DNA of 64,000 nt from Perilla frutescens (taxonomy: Eukaryota; Streptophyta; Magnoliopsida; Lamiales; Lamiaceae): contig BRKX01000002.1 in the NCBI GenBank assembly GCA_026008535.1, positions 63,113,170 to 63,177,169 on the forward strand, read 5' to 3'. Every line of letters begins with the position of its first letter. The first letter of the stretch is position 1. Below the pieces are notes generated by a model. The model made no database searches and was not told the origin of the DNA. It saw only the letters and a list, made by a program, of their open reading frames with translations. Shown in pieces: positions 36,641-48,894 of the stretch. Both the position numbers and the translations under genes were made by a program.

Positions 36641-37256
36641 ACAATTTTTCAGTTGAGGGTTTTAAAATTTTAATTTATTATCATGAAACTATTTTACTTA
36701 TTTCTACTTTAATTTGCCATCATCTATAATATCATTACTTACTCGTTTTGACAGTATGAATAATGAATGTATGTGTGGGCTGTGAAACCTAATCTCCAGT
36801 CAACATTCCATTTTTTATTTGGTTCAAATTTCAGTTTCACGTATCTGATGAGTGTTTAAAATTTTGTATTATAAAAAATTTCAATGTCCAATCAGTTAAA
36901 TATACGTAGTGGAACACTAAAAATTCATAAAAATCAATGTTCATCTTGAAAAAATATATATTAAAAAATAAGGGCATAATAAAAATAAAATAAGGAAACT
37001 ACACGTAAATCAAAAAATGATAATGGTAATTCATATGCAAAAGAGTAAATGCAGTCTGTAAACCGAAATCAATATGTTTATAGGATGTAGATAAGAAAAT
37101 GACTATAAAATATAAATGTTTGAATTTTGGGGTTTAAAAGCTGATTAATTTCAATTTTTTAAGACCATTGCAGCAATTCATAAATTTAGAATAAATAAAA
37201 TAAAATAATTTTTCACACTATTCATGATAGGATATTTTTGGGAGAGAAATCAATAG
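36641..37256. other. AT-rich intergenic stretch upstream of the XTH gene
   Basis: Possible distal promoter. No gene or bounded repeat was recognised. Confidence 0.4.
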
Positions 37257-37388
37257 TAGTATACTACCTCGTCCTGGTAAGGATGGTCTAGTAGTGGAGT
37301 GAGATTGTTTGGAGATCAAAAGTCACGAGTTTGAATCTCCTCAATACCATAGATCGGGTGTATGAGTAAAAAAAATAGTAACTACCTC
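37257..37388 (+). mobile_element. Short tRNA-derived SINE, about 105 bp, with target duplication
   Basis: The element proper is 37271-37375. It has a strong box A (TGGTCTAGTAGTGG) and a box B-like GAGTTTGAATCTC about 45 bp later, and ends in a short A run. The flanks TAGTATACTACCTC (37257-37270) and TAGTAACTACCTC (37376-37388) form a near-identical 13-14 bp duplication. It is unusually compact for a plant SINE, so it may lack a normal 3' body. Confidence 0.78.
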
Positions 37389-39300
37389 ATTTTAGTATTG
37401 GTGTATTAGGTGGAAAATTACACAAACAATAACGTTTAAGAGCATTTATGAAAAATTAATTGATGGAGTGGTCATGGTTAGAAATTTGAATCTTGTTTTA
37501 ATACTTTTTTTTAGTCAACTTTTCAAAATAATTATGAGTGGCTTATGTGGTAAGTTAAAAAAATATATACACACACATTATTTTAGAATGTGTTTTGATA
37601 ATCATATATTATTTTTTAAAATATATATATATATATATATATAATTAAGATGCTTTGAATCTTATAAACTTTTCAAAAACACACGCAATTAATCAAAAAA
37701 TATATGATGAAAATAAAACGTTGGTGAAGACTTTTGTATTAAGCATAAACATCGAAAAAAGAGCAACTTAAATTGAATGTAAGTGAAGTCGTACACATTT
37801 AAAATAGTTTGATGACATATAAATTGTTGATTAGGTCCAGAGGTTGTAAATATTTGCAGGGTATAATACCCTTTAGGCAATAAAAGAGTTGATTGTTATA
37901 ACTAAATAACAGTACTATTTTTATTAACCACTTAATTGCATTTCATTAATGAGAAACAAAAGCTGTAAAAAGAAGTTTGAAGTCATAATCACTCAGTCAC
38001 GGCGACTTTTGACTAGTGTGATTTAGTTAATTATCAATCACCTTTGATGCTACAAATCCCATCTATATGCGTAGCAAAATTATTACTCATCTATTTTTTC
38101 TTTAATTTGTTTTAATAATTTGCAATTTCAGTTTAAAATAGAAAATTATAGAAAATCTCTCATGATAGATTTATTATGATGTGGTTACATTAAGCTTATC
38201 AAAATTTATATCACGGAGTTGTTTATCTTAGGAAAATATCATGTAAGCTTACAAACTTTAATAGTATGAATTTATAATTTATGAACTCCTGAGTTATTTT
38301 TCATGCGATATTTGATTTTTAAGAAACCACTCAAGTAGGAAAAAAAAATTACTACTACTGTATATCACAAGCGATATTATTAGAAGTAATAATCTTACTT
38401 TATTTAAAACATGAGAAAATTAAAGTTACCATCTTATAAGCTTTGAGTATATTTTGTTACGAAAATTGCGAACTTGCCCTCCCGAAAATATATTTTATTG
38501 CAAAAAAATATGGTAAATCTCAAATTTTTTAATATATCTATACTATATTTTTAGAGAAACGAAATTTGAAATGGGACTTGGAGGAAAGATAGAGTGCTAG
38601 AATCATCACAGACGCAAAGGAGTATCAAAAAAGGGTCTTTCTGAGTAAAATTAAATTTAAACATTAAAAAAAGTATTGAGAATCATTAGGCATACAAAAC
38701 AATTATGGATGCGACTTTGGGGGCCAAAAAGAACTTTTGCTTTTCCATTTTATCATAAATTAATGAGATACAAATCGCCATAAAAAGAAGTGACACTACC
38801 TAATATAAAGGAAAATTTATGTTATCCCTATCCAATGAAGTAATACCCACATTCACAATAAATACAATACAAAATAATTGTAATATTATTTGAAAAAAAT
38901 ATTCATAATTATCAAGTATTATAACTATTGTGGCTGTGAATAGTATCTCCTGAATAAAATATTAATGTTCCCTATTTTAAAAGCACAAACACTATTTTTA
39001 TAAATTTATTTCTCAACAATTATATATTTAACTCAGAATTCTATTTTTATATCATGCTTATCCTTTTAGAACAAAAATACCATGATTATCATAAACAAAA
39101 TAGTTAAATTTAAAAATATACATAACTTTATATCATATCTTTGGCATTTTCTCATTTCTCGAATACGTCTCATCATTAGATTAATAACAAATTAATTAAT
39201 ACTTATAAGTAATAATTTATAATTAATGAAATGATGATATATATTCATAAAAATGTTCAAATAATAAAATATAAAGTGATATTAACAAAAAAGGGTAAAT
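37389..39300. other. AT-rich intergenic region, little recognisable
   Basis: An (AT)n run lies at 37620-37642. A second tRNA-like patch (GATGGAGTGGTCATGGTTAGAAATTTGAATCTTG near 37460, given here only as position and outline) may be a decayed SINE. No gene was found. Confidence 0.4.
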
Positions 39301-39309
39301 GAAAAGATG

Positions 39310-39835
39310 GTTTGATTGTCAACATTCGTGTCGTGGGCAGCAAAGGCGCCGGCCCCTACGACTGTGAGTGCGTGTTATTCCAAAAATACCCTCGCGCAAG
39401 CTACAGATCTGGCCGACGAGGCAAGGGCATTTAATGGAAAGAAAAGGAAAAAGGCAAGGGACGCGTGGTCCTCGCGTCGCTACTCATCGGCGATTCATCG
39501 CCACGTGGCCGGCGATGGGAGAATAAAAATAAACGGATCGCCGATCCGAAACTGCAGTTTGATGAGTAGGCCAACGAATAGTGCCACGTAGGAAGGGCTA
39601 GCCGTTGCCACGTAGGGCCCTCCTTCCAGACCTGGTCGGTCGGTTAGTCAGAGACACGGACCGAAATCTAAGGGCCTTTTCTTGTCACGTCCCACTTAAC
39701 GCCGTTAATTATAACTTCTTTCTTTCTTTCTTTTTTTTTCCCTCACGCGTCCCTTCTTTACTATTCGGTCTCGCTGGAACCCATTTTCTTCTTCTTCTTC
39801 TTCTTCTTCTTCTTCTTCTTCTTCTACTTCTCTTT
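39310..39835. promoter_or_regulatory. Orphan GC-rich, ACGT-core-rich island (promoter-like)
   Basis: The composition switches abruptly from AT-rich to GC/CpG-rich. ACGT-core motifs cluster: CCACGTGGCC near 39502, GCCACGTAGG near 39582 and 39608, and GTCACGTCCC near 39683. GATCGCCGATC and ACGCGT motifs also occur. It ends in a pyrimidine tract with (TTC)n at about 39788-39825, which looks like a plant 5' leader. G-box/ABRE-type elements of this kind bind bZIP factors. No credible coding sequence follows on either strand, and a 91-codon plus-strand frame has no motif. It could be a promoter left behind by a deleted gene, or a non-coding RNA promoter. Confidence 0.4.
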
Positions 39836-41040
39836 TAAAAATTTGAAATAGTTATAATATCATGTTCCATATTTACATTTTAACAAATTTGGACGTTTGA
39901 AAATATATCAATGTAATTTTCATTATTTATCGTAAGTATTCATATCAAATTTCGGCGTACAACATGGAATTATTTTTTTAGGTGGAGGAAATGGAGGAGA
40001 GGGGTGAAATGAAATGTGGCGTTTATAAATGTCAAATCCCTTCATTTTCTCCTACCTTTTTGTCTTATTTAAGTGACAAGACATGGTTATTAATTAAATT
40101 GAGATAATGAAGAATTAAATAGAATATGCACAAAGTTAGAGTCAAAAAGTAGAGGATAATTTAGGTGCATGTGAGAGAATCCAAAGGCAGAGAAGGGCGC
40201 ATTATATAATGTGGATATGGGAATGCACTAACGTGCGCCTGGAGTTTCGGTTCCGTCACGGGGGAACTGTAGAAATCTACACAGAATCACAACGTCTAGT
40301 CAATTCCAACCATTCATAATCTATTTTTCTGTCTACAAAATATATATGTATGTATCATGTATGTATGTGGGGATGAGGACCCCTTCCGTGTCATAATTTA
40401 GAAACTCACCTTAACCATCCAAATTTTTAACTTAAAAATTTGCATTAAACGGCCGTACAGTATAGCCAAACGGATGTCAGACGCCTTTTTTTTTCTTCTA
40501 TTTTTTTATTTCAAAAATTATTTATTTTATCTCAATTAAATTTTATTAATTGCAATTAAAATTTATATTTAACTTTTAAAAATCAATTGTTGAGCGTACT
40601 GCACAAGCTATTGAATGAAAAAAAAATCAATTTAATTTTGTGATTAACTAAATTCATTTTAGGACATATATTTATATTGAAAAAATTAATTATGAACACG
40701 AGGCATGAGCCCGCGTGAAATACCAACAATTTATTTTTAGGGTTATATTTTCATTTTAGAGTATATATTTTGAAATAAAAAAAATAACTTAAGCATTTAC
40801 ACAAATTTTATATAAACATTAAACAATTATAACTTCCTCATTTTTAATTTGATATACATAAATCATATATCAAGTTAAGACTCTTTTCATATTTTTACAT
40901 TGAATATCCATATTGCATATTTTTATTTGAATGTTTTTTTTTTTACACATAATAACCTGAAACAATATTCATAATATCATGACAAGTTACTCATAATAAC
41001 ATAAAAGAATAATCATAATAACATGAAAAATATATAGATA
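39836..41040. other. Intergenic sequence, nothing firm
   Basis: A patch at 40140-40390 is less AT-rich than its surroundings but has no coding frame or clear RNA fold by eye. A sequence at 40545-40640 resembles the 81-bp repeat family near 54060 (CAATTAAAATTTATATTTAA, TGCACAA). Confidence 0.35.
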
Positions 41041-42440
41041 AAACTTGCAAATTTACTCATTTACTCATAATATAGCATATGTGAAAGTCTTTCTTCATGC
41101 AGATAGCAGCTAAATAATTTCTTTGGATTGAGAAAACATCATAGATCATTAATGCAGGTTCATGCAGTGCATGGTTCAACTTGAGAAGTGAATGTTGGCA
41201 TGGTTGGTGTACAAAATTTGATGCAGCAAGGTAATAATTCATTTCATTTTCAGTGTAACACAGATTATTGCTCTTTCATGTAGTCTAGTGAATATGGTTT
41301 TCTCTTTATTGTATTCTAGCTATAGAGAGAAAGTCTTGTAATCTGCAAAATCGAGAGAGGCAAATCAATACAATCAAGAAACACCTAAAGTGGATGTAGA
41401 TCGGTTATGATCGAACCACTATAAATCTTGTTGTTTTTCTTCTATTTTTCTGCACTAGATCTGTTAGTGCCACCGTGATGCACTAAGTATTTGTGTTGTT
41501 GTATTGGCGAGATATGTTCGACAATGTGTGCCTGAGTATGTCCCACGAAGAATTTGTTTTTCGATGTGCAAGAAAATAAGAACAGTTGGTAAACTGTTCC
41601 AGATTGTGTTCCAGACAGAACCAGGGACACTTTATTTTTGGGCAGTTTTCTTGTTGAAAAGATCTTGCGCCGAATTCGTTTGGAAGGTCAAGATATATTC
41701 GTTTTACTGCCTTGTGGTGTAGAGCCAGTGCTGAATTAACCCCACTATACTTGGAGAGTTTCTACACACGTTTGGAAGGCCATAAACCACAATCTACTTA
41801 CCATGTTGGCAGCGGATGGAGATCGACGTCAAAGCCTATATGAAGACCGAATTGAGGAGCAATCGGTACCACTTATATTTTGTTTAGATTCTCGTGTTAG
41901 ATTGTTTGAGAGTAAGTTTGTGATCATTGTAACTAGTAGTTGTTCTTTAATCAGTGCAACGTGATAGACTAGTATGAGTGTTTTCGAGTGAAACACGTGA
42001 GGGGATTTTTATTCCAGTTTTGTACACAATCTCGGGAGAGATTGTAAGTTGAAGTCGTGGGTAGCTAGAGGGAGTCTAGTGTCACGGTTGTGAGGGGATC
42101 TTACAACTTTCGGCTAGCGAAAGAGTTCGAGGAGAAGAACGAGCGACATAAGGCGGGAGGCTTGTATGTGTAAGATCCTTAATACACTCTTCGAAGGAGT
42201 AACAGTCGGAACTTCAAGTTTGGGAGCAATCCCCCCAGAGTAGGTTGTTTGAACCGAACTGGGTTACCATCTCGTGCGTTTTTACTGCTTTATTCTTTTA
42301 TGTTCTTGCATCTGTCTCACACATATCATAGAACAGACTTTAAGCAGATAACTAAAACAAGTGTTGCACGGATTACTGTTTTTCAAGATCAAACCATCTT
42401 CCTCTCAATCTTGATCTTGTTGTTCTTAAGGAAATAATCT
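41040..42440 (+). mobile_element. Degenerate LTR-retrotransposon-like non-coding sequence
   Basis: The stretch at about 41330-41480 (TCTTGTAATCTGC..., ACCACTATAAATCTTG, pyrimidine-rich tail) resembles the R/U5 part of Copia-type LTRs. From 41490 to 42300 there is more LTR- or leader-like sequence, GC-richer than its surroundings, with CGGGAGAGATTGTAAG, GTGGGTAGCTAG and TCGAAGGAGTAACAG. It ends in a T-rich tail. No gag or pol reading frame, no primer-binding site and no terminal duplication could be fixed. The class is therefore a guess. Confidence 0.4.
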
Positions 42441-42880
42441 CAACAACATATTTGTTATTTGTTCATTTTAATATTATTATATATTCATAATCATATGTAT
42501 AAATGATCATATTAACATTATATTGCTTTCATTTTAGCATTGCAACATTGCATGAGAATGAGAAAATGAACATTTAAATTTACTCATAATAACATATGCG
42601 TTGATTGTTTAATTTAACATGGTGTAGTTACTCATACTTGCATTTTCTTTTACGGTGTTCATTCCATCTAAACTCCAAAATTAAACATGTTTGGTTTGGG
42701 AGAATGGTTGGATTGGTGGTTATCTATTAAAGATTTATGTTGTTTTATTGGGACAATTGTCAATTTAAAAGTCGAAACATTTCAGGAGAGTAATATAGGT
42801 TGAAGTCAACATTTCTTTTTTTAACACAAAGAAAGTCCTTCAGTTGAGTGTCCAAATAAATAGATATATACACACATATA
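42441..42880. other. AT-rich intergenic stretch, nothing recognised
   Basis: No gene, RNA or bounded repeat was seen before the Stowaway element. Confidence 0.45.
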
Positions 42881-43105
42881 TACTCTCTCCGTCTCAATTA
42901 TATAATTCATATTATTATTCATAGTAATGTACAATTACACGCCTGTTAGATTTTGAAATAAAAAACTAATCACTTATTTTTATGAAAATCATAAATCATA
43001 AATAAGAGTAATTTTGAAAGTTTAGCTTTTATATCTTATTTTCATAAATATTTTTAATTTACGTATGAGTAAAAAATGAACTATATAATTGAAACTAAGG
43101 GAGTA
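42881..43105. mobile_element. Stowaway MITE (Tc1/mariner), 221 bp, TA target duplication
   Basis: The element proper is 42883-43103. The left end CTCTCTCCGTCTCAATTATA and the inverted right end CTCCCTTAGTTTCAATTATA are diverged copies of the classic CTCCCTCCGTC terminus. TA sits on both sides (42881-42882, 43104-43105). It has no coding content. Confidence 0.9.
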
Positions 43106-44874
43106 CATTGTTTCATCGATAACAAGAGTGATGGGGTCATAGCATCTTTAATGTCACCAATTCTCATTCTCATATAATAATTAATAAATAGGGGAAGATT
43201 ATAGTTATTTTTCGGGAGAGTTGTATAATTGTATATATTTGATTTCATCGCATTAAAAGTTAAAAATATGGTTAGCTAATTTTCAACTACATTGAATTGA
43301 AGGACCCCACGCATTAATATATATGATATGCGTGGAAGAAAATAGAGATTGTTGCATTGAATAATTAGAAAATGCAAATTCGGCAAAAACAATATCACAT
43401 ACATTCACACATAAGTCTATGAGATTTACTTCTAACTAATTAATGTTGATGTTTACCTTTTGTCCAATATATCTCGTTTTCTTACCATTATTTATGATAT
43501 ATCACATATAAATAGAATAGTAGAAGAATTTAAAAGATAAAATGAAAAGTGTATCGTGAGTTGAGTACACTGCCTCAAAAGTGAAATCGGCAAATTAAAG
43601 TGCAATTCAGAGAGTGTCATTTGCTTTCCAAAATTAACACAATCCATCTGTAACGATGTGCACTCGCGGTAGACGAATTGGACGTGCACAAACAATTGCT
43701 AAAAAATGACGAACAATAATCGAAAGCTAATAATGATTGAAGGTGTGATCTTAATCATCACATCAAATTTGACTGCAATATATACATATATATATAGTGT
43801 ACATTGTTTATATATACGCATGCACATGTATTCAGATAAATAGAAAATTATGGCTACGCTTTGAATTTGTGAGTGGACAGAAATTAATTGTATTGATAAA
43901 CGATGGCATGTATATGTAGAAGAAGTCTAAATAAAATTCGCAACTAACATATATAGTCGATACAGTCGGTTCGGTTGTTGCTTTAGATAATTATAAGTTT
44001 GCATGATAAAAAATTTAACAAAAAAGAAAGAAGATATAAAAAAAACTTATCATGACATTATAAACTCATCATTCGAATTCAAAATCTCTACTAACTATAT
44101 GTCTGCTTAAGATTATTCTATTGTATATATTATATTGGGTAAATATTCATGTATATATATTCCGATTTTTTTTTTCATTTTTTTATAATTTATCTCAAAC
44201 TAAGAAGTAATAACTTTGGATCAATTAAATACTAAAAGTATCCATCGAGGCTCTCGTTGCTCTATTTTAACTGAAACTGATATGTTCGCATTGATGATGA
44301 TAGTGAAGTCATGTGTGGTGAGGTGTATGTTGATGTTGAGAATGAAGTACCTCAAAATACATCAAATGTTTTAGGCATCTAATTGACAAATGCATTAGTT
44401 TAAAGATAGATTTAAAAATGAAAAATAATTTGAGATATAATGGAATGTTTATCATATTCTACTGTTACACCACTCTATATTATCTATTTATATGTAACTG
44501 TGAAGTCTGAAGTGCATTTGAGATTTCATGTTGCACTTTTTGTGCTACACGCTTACATTATATTCCATGTTACACTTTTAAATTATGTTTTTTTTTTGTT
44601 TTTTTTTATTTAATTTTATTTTTCTGAGCTTATAGTGTCATGCTATAATTTCAACACAAAAATATTTTTTTTTTATAAACATATCTTTATCCCAAAACAA
44701 ACTTCAGGTGAAATGTTTTTAATCCTAATAAATTATAATAACTTTAAGATTCAATATAATTTTTTGGTTAATCTTTTTTATCTCATTTTTTCTAATTTGA
44801 AAAATGCAATATTATATATGTGTGTCTGACCGTGCGTGTGTGTGTGATTACGTACACAAATACACAATTGCCAT
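43106..44874. other. AT-rich intergenic region
   Basis: Only low-complexity sequence and short ORFs without motifs. A (TG)n patch lies near 44836-44846. Confidence 0.45.
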
Positions 44875-45487
44875 TTATTTTAAGGATAATTCTATTTAGC
44901 ACAAATTGTGCTAGCACAATAGTAGAAAATTAATGTTAAATGATTAGATTGTCCTTATTGGACTATTTATTTTTTAAAAATTTGAAACTTTATATTTCTC
45001 TCTCCATTAATTTATGTTGCATCTCTCTCTTATCATTATTAAATGAACTCTCCAATTCTTCCATTAATCATTTATTAACTCATTTTGATTATGATTGTTT
45101 AATTAGTAAAAAAACGTGTCTTATAGAATTTTAGAGAAAAATTCGATTTTGGTCCCATAGGACATGGCCTAGTCCGATTTTGGTCCCAATCCTATCACAT
45201 TTGGTCCTAAATCGCTTGAATTATCAATTTTAGTCTCGCCGTCACGATTTCCGTTAAAAAAATTATCGATTTTGGTCCCATTTTGGTATCAATTTTGGTC
45301 TCATACAGAAAATTTTTTACAAGTCAATTGGAGGCAAAATTGAACTGATTTGGAGGGAAATTTAACCTGATTTGGATCCAAATTTCCCTCCAACATGCAT
45401 CTATATATGTCTACTCACCAAATCATCAAATAACAACTACTAAATCAAAAGAAAGTCAATTCTTTTTATTTAGTTTAATTTTCTATC

Positions 45488-45544
45488 GAGCTCGAGTTCG
45501 ATCAAGAAGATACTCGGCTCGACTCGGCTCGTTTACACACCTAA
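45488..45544. mobile_element. hAT-like terminus fragment (GAGCTCG family)
   Basis: The block CGAGCTCGAGTTCGATC ... CTCGGCTCGTTTACACACCTA is the end of the same family that begins at about 62770 (TAGGGGTGTAAACAAG). Only the terminus is present, inside the middle element. Confidence 0.5.
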
Positions 45545-45755
45545 AGGCAGAGAAATTTTTTCTTTAGTTTAATTTTACAATATTATTTATGAGCGTTCAC
45601 CACATCTAATTAGAGTTTATAATTATTTTTAATATTTAATTTTAATTTTCAACTAATAATTCATTATTATGGTTGATTATTTCATAATTAAATTCTTGTA
45701 AAATGTAAAGTAAAAAATCAAGGAAAAAATATACTTGCATACCTACATTTTGAAC

Positions 45756-46548
45756 TTTCACTACAAAAAATTCACAATTTAGCGATGGAAGCGCGTCAAG
45801 CCAAGCCCAAAATATTAAAAAATAATATAAAATAATAAAAAAATATATAAAGTAATATAAAATTTTAAAAATCGTAAAGTAAAACTAATAAAAATATAAT
45901 AAAAATTTATACTCATAATTAATTAGTAATTAAAAAATAAAAAATATATATAATATTAAAAATGTAAAATAAATAAAACATTAATAATATTAAAAATATT
46001 AATTTCAAATTCATAATTAATTAGTAATTAATAATATTAAAAAATTTAAAAATTAAAAAGTAAAATAAATAAACATATTAAAAAAAATTATGTTCGTAAT
46101 TGATTAGTATATATAATATTAAAAAATATTATATATTATTAAAAAATTAAAAAATGAAATAAATTGTAAAATGTAAAATAAATAAAAAATCAATAATAAG
46201 ATTGATTTCAAATTCGTAATTATATAGTAATTAAAAAATTAATAGCATTAAAAAAATTAAAAATTATCATGTAAAATAAATAAAAATATTAAAAAAATTA
46301 TATATGTAATTAATTAGTATTTGAAAAATAGAATATATATATATATATATATAATAAATATTAGAAAAATCTGTCGTTATTGCGTCGTTAACATAAAGAA
46401 ATAAAAATTAAAAATTAAAATACGTCGTTAACATAAAGAAATAAAAAAACCGTAATTAATTATCTTAATCTTAATCACTTGTTAATGTGTCGGTATTTTA
46501 ACAACGAAATATAATCCGTTGTTAAATCGCGTTTTTATTGTAGTGTTT
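45756..46548. mobile_element. Innermost CACTA element, 787 bp
   Basis: The element proper is 45759-46545. It begins CACTACAAAAAATTCACAAT, and its inverted right end begins CACTACAATAAAAACGCGAT. TTT is duplicated on both sides (45756-45758 and 46546-46548), the 3-bp duplication of CACTA elements. ACGTCGTTAACATAAAGAAA-type motifs are repeated near the right end (about 46385 and 46425). The interior is almost pure A/T and non-coding. Confidence 0.87.
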
Positions 46549-47716
46549 TTTTAAATAACCCAATTTTAAAAAAAAATTAATAAAAAGTACCTCTATTTAC
46601 AAATCTAATATTTGATCAATTTTTCAATTCAAAAATCGTTCATAGCTGATTGCATTTTAGGATTTCTATTTCGCTGAAAATTTCACTTTTGGTCCCATAG
46701 TATCTATTTTGGTCCCAAAACTGACGGTCGTTATCCCATTTTTTTCCGTCTAAATTGTGGGACCAAAATTGATAATCCAGGTCCTATGGGACCAGATTTA
46801 ATAACAATTTCTGAAATAAGACCAAATGTAATAGAGTTGGGACCAAAATCAAACTAGGTCATGTCCTATGAGACCAAAATCGAAATTTTCTCTAGAATTT
46901 CATTATGACTTTCGATTCATAGTGCACAACTCCTCTCACTATATAAAGCTTCAATAACCACTGATTATTTTTCAGATTGTGCTTTTATACGAACTCATTA
47001 TATTCCATTTGGTCTAAAAATTTCACTGATCAACCCAATTTAATTATGACTGTTTGATTAATAAAAAAAGTATCTTATTATATAATTAACTTTATGGCTT
47101 TATTCAATTCATAGTATGACAGTGAGTTCAATTTTATAATATATCAAAAAATATTTCTTAGAAGATAATTATACTTTGAACTCCAATTCTTCAATTAATC
47201 AAATGTTTATTCAATTTATAATTACTTGATTAAAAAACATTTAAAAAAATTATCAATTGTACATTATGAGAAAATTATTATCGGTTGCTTCTTTATCATT
47301 CATAAGGCTATCATTTTCACTCAAACCAAATAATTGCTCCATAATATCAGCATCATCCATGTTCACTAATATAACTAGTGTTATAATGTATTTTTTTTAT
47401 GTATATATGCTTTCTAAATTATTTTCATATTCATGTTCAAGTAGAAATATTTATTTGAGTGGTTTAATTTTTGGTTTTATTTTTTTAGACAAATTCATTG
47501 TATTTGGGAATGAGTGTAGAAAATGAGGGATGAATCTCATGCAATATTGACCATTAATGCATTCACATTAAATAGTTGGAAATTGTGTAGAAAATGATGA
47601 ATAAATTTTAATTAAAATCATATCAAAGATAACAATGTTATTTAACATTAAAATTTTATTAAATTTTACATTTGTACCGGCACAAATTGTGCCATTTAGC
47701 ACTGTCCTTATTTTAA

Positions 47717-48254
47717 CTAATTTTGGAATAATCATAAATTGCCATTTAATACGCATAGGAATTTGGAGGAATGTCGTGGTTGTTTTCAGTCGAATAACCA
47801 CATAAGTCAATAGAAACCAAATTTCAATGCCTAGGATACCCGAATTCAAATATTTGTTAATTCCAACATATGTACAACTCTTTTTTATTGTTGTTTTATT
47901 TTTTAATATTAGTGTGCCTCATTTCACGAAGCATGATTTCTACTAAATTAGTGAATGAATAAAATGAATTATATATTTGATTGTGTAGATGAACCTTGGG
48001 TGAAAACTATTGTAATATTGTATTCCATGCTTTTTTTTAACAAATCAAACTGAAATAAATTAAAAGCCGCAAATTGAGCTAAACTATGAGCCAAACCTCC
48101 ATGTCATGCGTGTTCTGAAAATCCAACGATACTTATAAAATCACAGTAATTTCGAGCAATATTTAACATCCTCTGTGGAAAGACTAGCAATATTTTTTGT
48201 TCACTTGTCATCCGGATTGGTATCTCATTTTCACTTGTGGGAAAAACTTACAAA
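47717..48254. other. AT-rich intergenic stretch, nothing recognised
   Basis: No gene or bounded repeat was recognised. GAGCAATATTTAACA-type sequence here recurs near 54790. Confidence 0.4.
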
Positions 48255-48660
48255 TAGAGATGACAATTCTATCCCCAGGTTCGTGAGTACCCGTCCCTAA
48301 TGAGACATGTTTGAGGATAAAAAATCGAGTATGAGATGGAGGCGGGTATAAATTTAATACACGATTTGGGTTCGGGGACGGAGGAATAGATACCCAATCC
48401 GAACCAACCCCGATTTAATATATTTCATAATTATATATTTAAGAAATATAAATTTTAAAATTATAATTTATGCTTAAGACTTTAATATTTGATTTTTCAA
48501 TCTTTAAAAATAAAAAATTATATATTTAGTAATATAAATTTTCATACTTGATTTTTCAATTTTTAAAAATAAACAATATATAAGGGTACCCAATGGGTCC
48601 CGCCCCGTACCTGCCCCTATTTAAATAGGGATGAGGGCGGGTTTATAAAGTAAATACTCT
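48255..48660. mobile_element. Truncated hAT-like element
   Basis: It begins AATAGAGATGACAATTCTAT, a hAT-like terminus, with GGGTACCC/GGGGACGG-type subterminal motifs. It reaches a GGGTACCCAATGGGTCCCGC block near 48586. The expected closing TIR (...TTGTCATCTCTA) is missing, so the right end is lost or highly diverged. An internal ~80-bp repeat carries TTGATTTTTCAAT(C/T)TTTAAAAATAAA. Confidence 0.45.
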
Positions 48661-48894
48661 CCCTTCTAAAACTAAATTTTCACCTAAAAGTTTTCAATAC
48701 ATTTTTCGAGAGCTAGCTTCCCATAATAAATGTTATTTACCTTTTGAGCTACTATCACAGAGAACCTGTGTTGCCATGGATGTAGAATTCTTTCCCAAAA
48801 TTTTCCCATCACAATTCATTGTTGCAGATGATTAGTTTCCTTTTCATTCTTTTGATGATATGTCCAAAGTCTGTGCAGCAAAGCCACCCATGCC

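Larger units (their letters stand above)
45124..46902. mobile_element. Middle MULE-type element of the nest
   Basis: The element proper is 45134-46892. The left end GAGAAAAATTCGATTTTGGT and the inverted right end GAGAAAATTTCGATTTTGGT match. They continue through TAGGACATG(G/A)CCTAGT and GATTTTGGTCCCAA. The flanks TAGAATTTTA (45124-45133) and TAGAATTTCA (46893-46902) differ at one base. GGTCCCA motifs recur many times inside. It sits within the outer element and is itself interrupted by a CACTA element. Confidence 0.85.
44875..47716. mobile_element. Outer MULE-type element of a three-level nest
   Basis: The element proper is 44884-47707. The left end GGATAATTCTATTTAGCAC and the inverted right end GGACAGTGCTAAATGGCAC share the nearly palindromic GCACAAATTGTGC core and a TTAATGTTAAAT stretch. 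TTATTTTAA flanks both sides perfectly (44875-44883 and 47708-47716). Without the inner insertions it would be about 1.06 kb. It has no transposase. Confidence 0.82.

Noticed and set aside
39316..39591. 91-codon ORF in the GC-rich island
   Set aside because: No recognisable domain. The region looks like a promoter, and GC-rich DNA yields long ORFs by chance.
40140..40390. Less AT-rich patch considered as a non-coding RNA or miRNA locus
   Set aside because: No recognisable mature miRNA sequence and no clear stem by eye.
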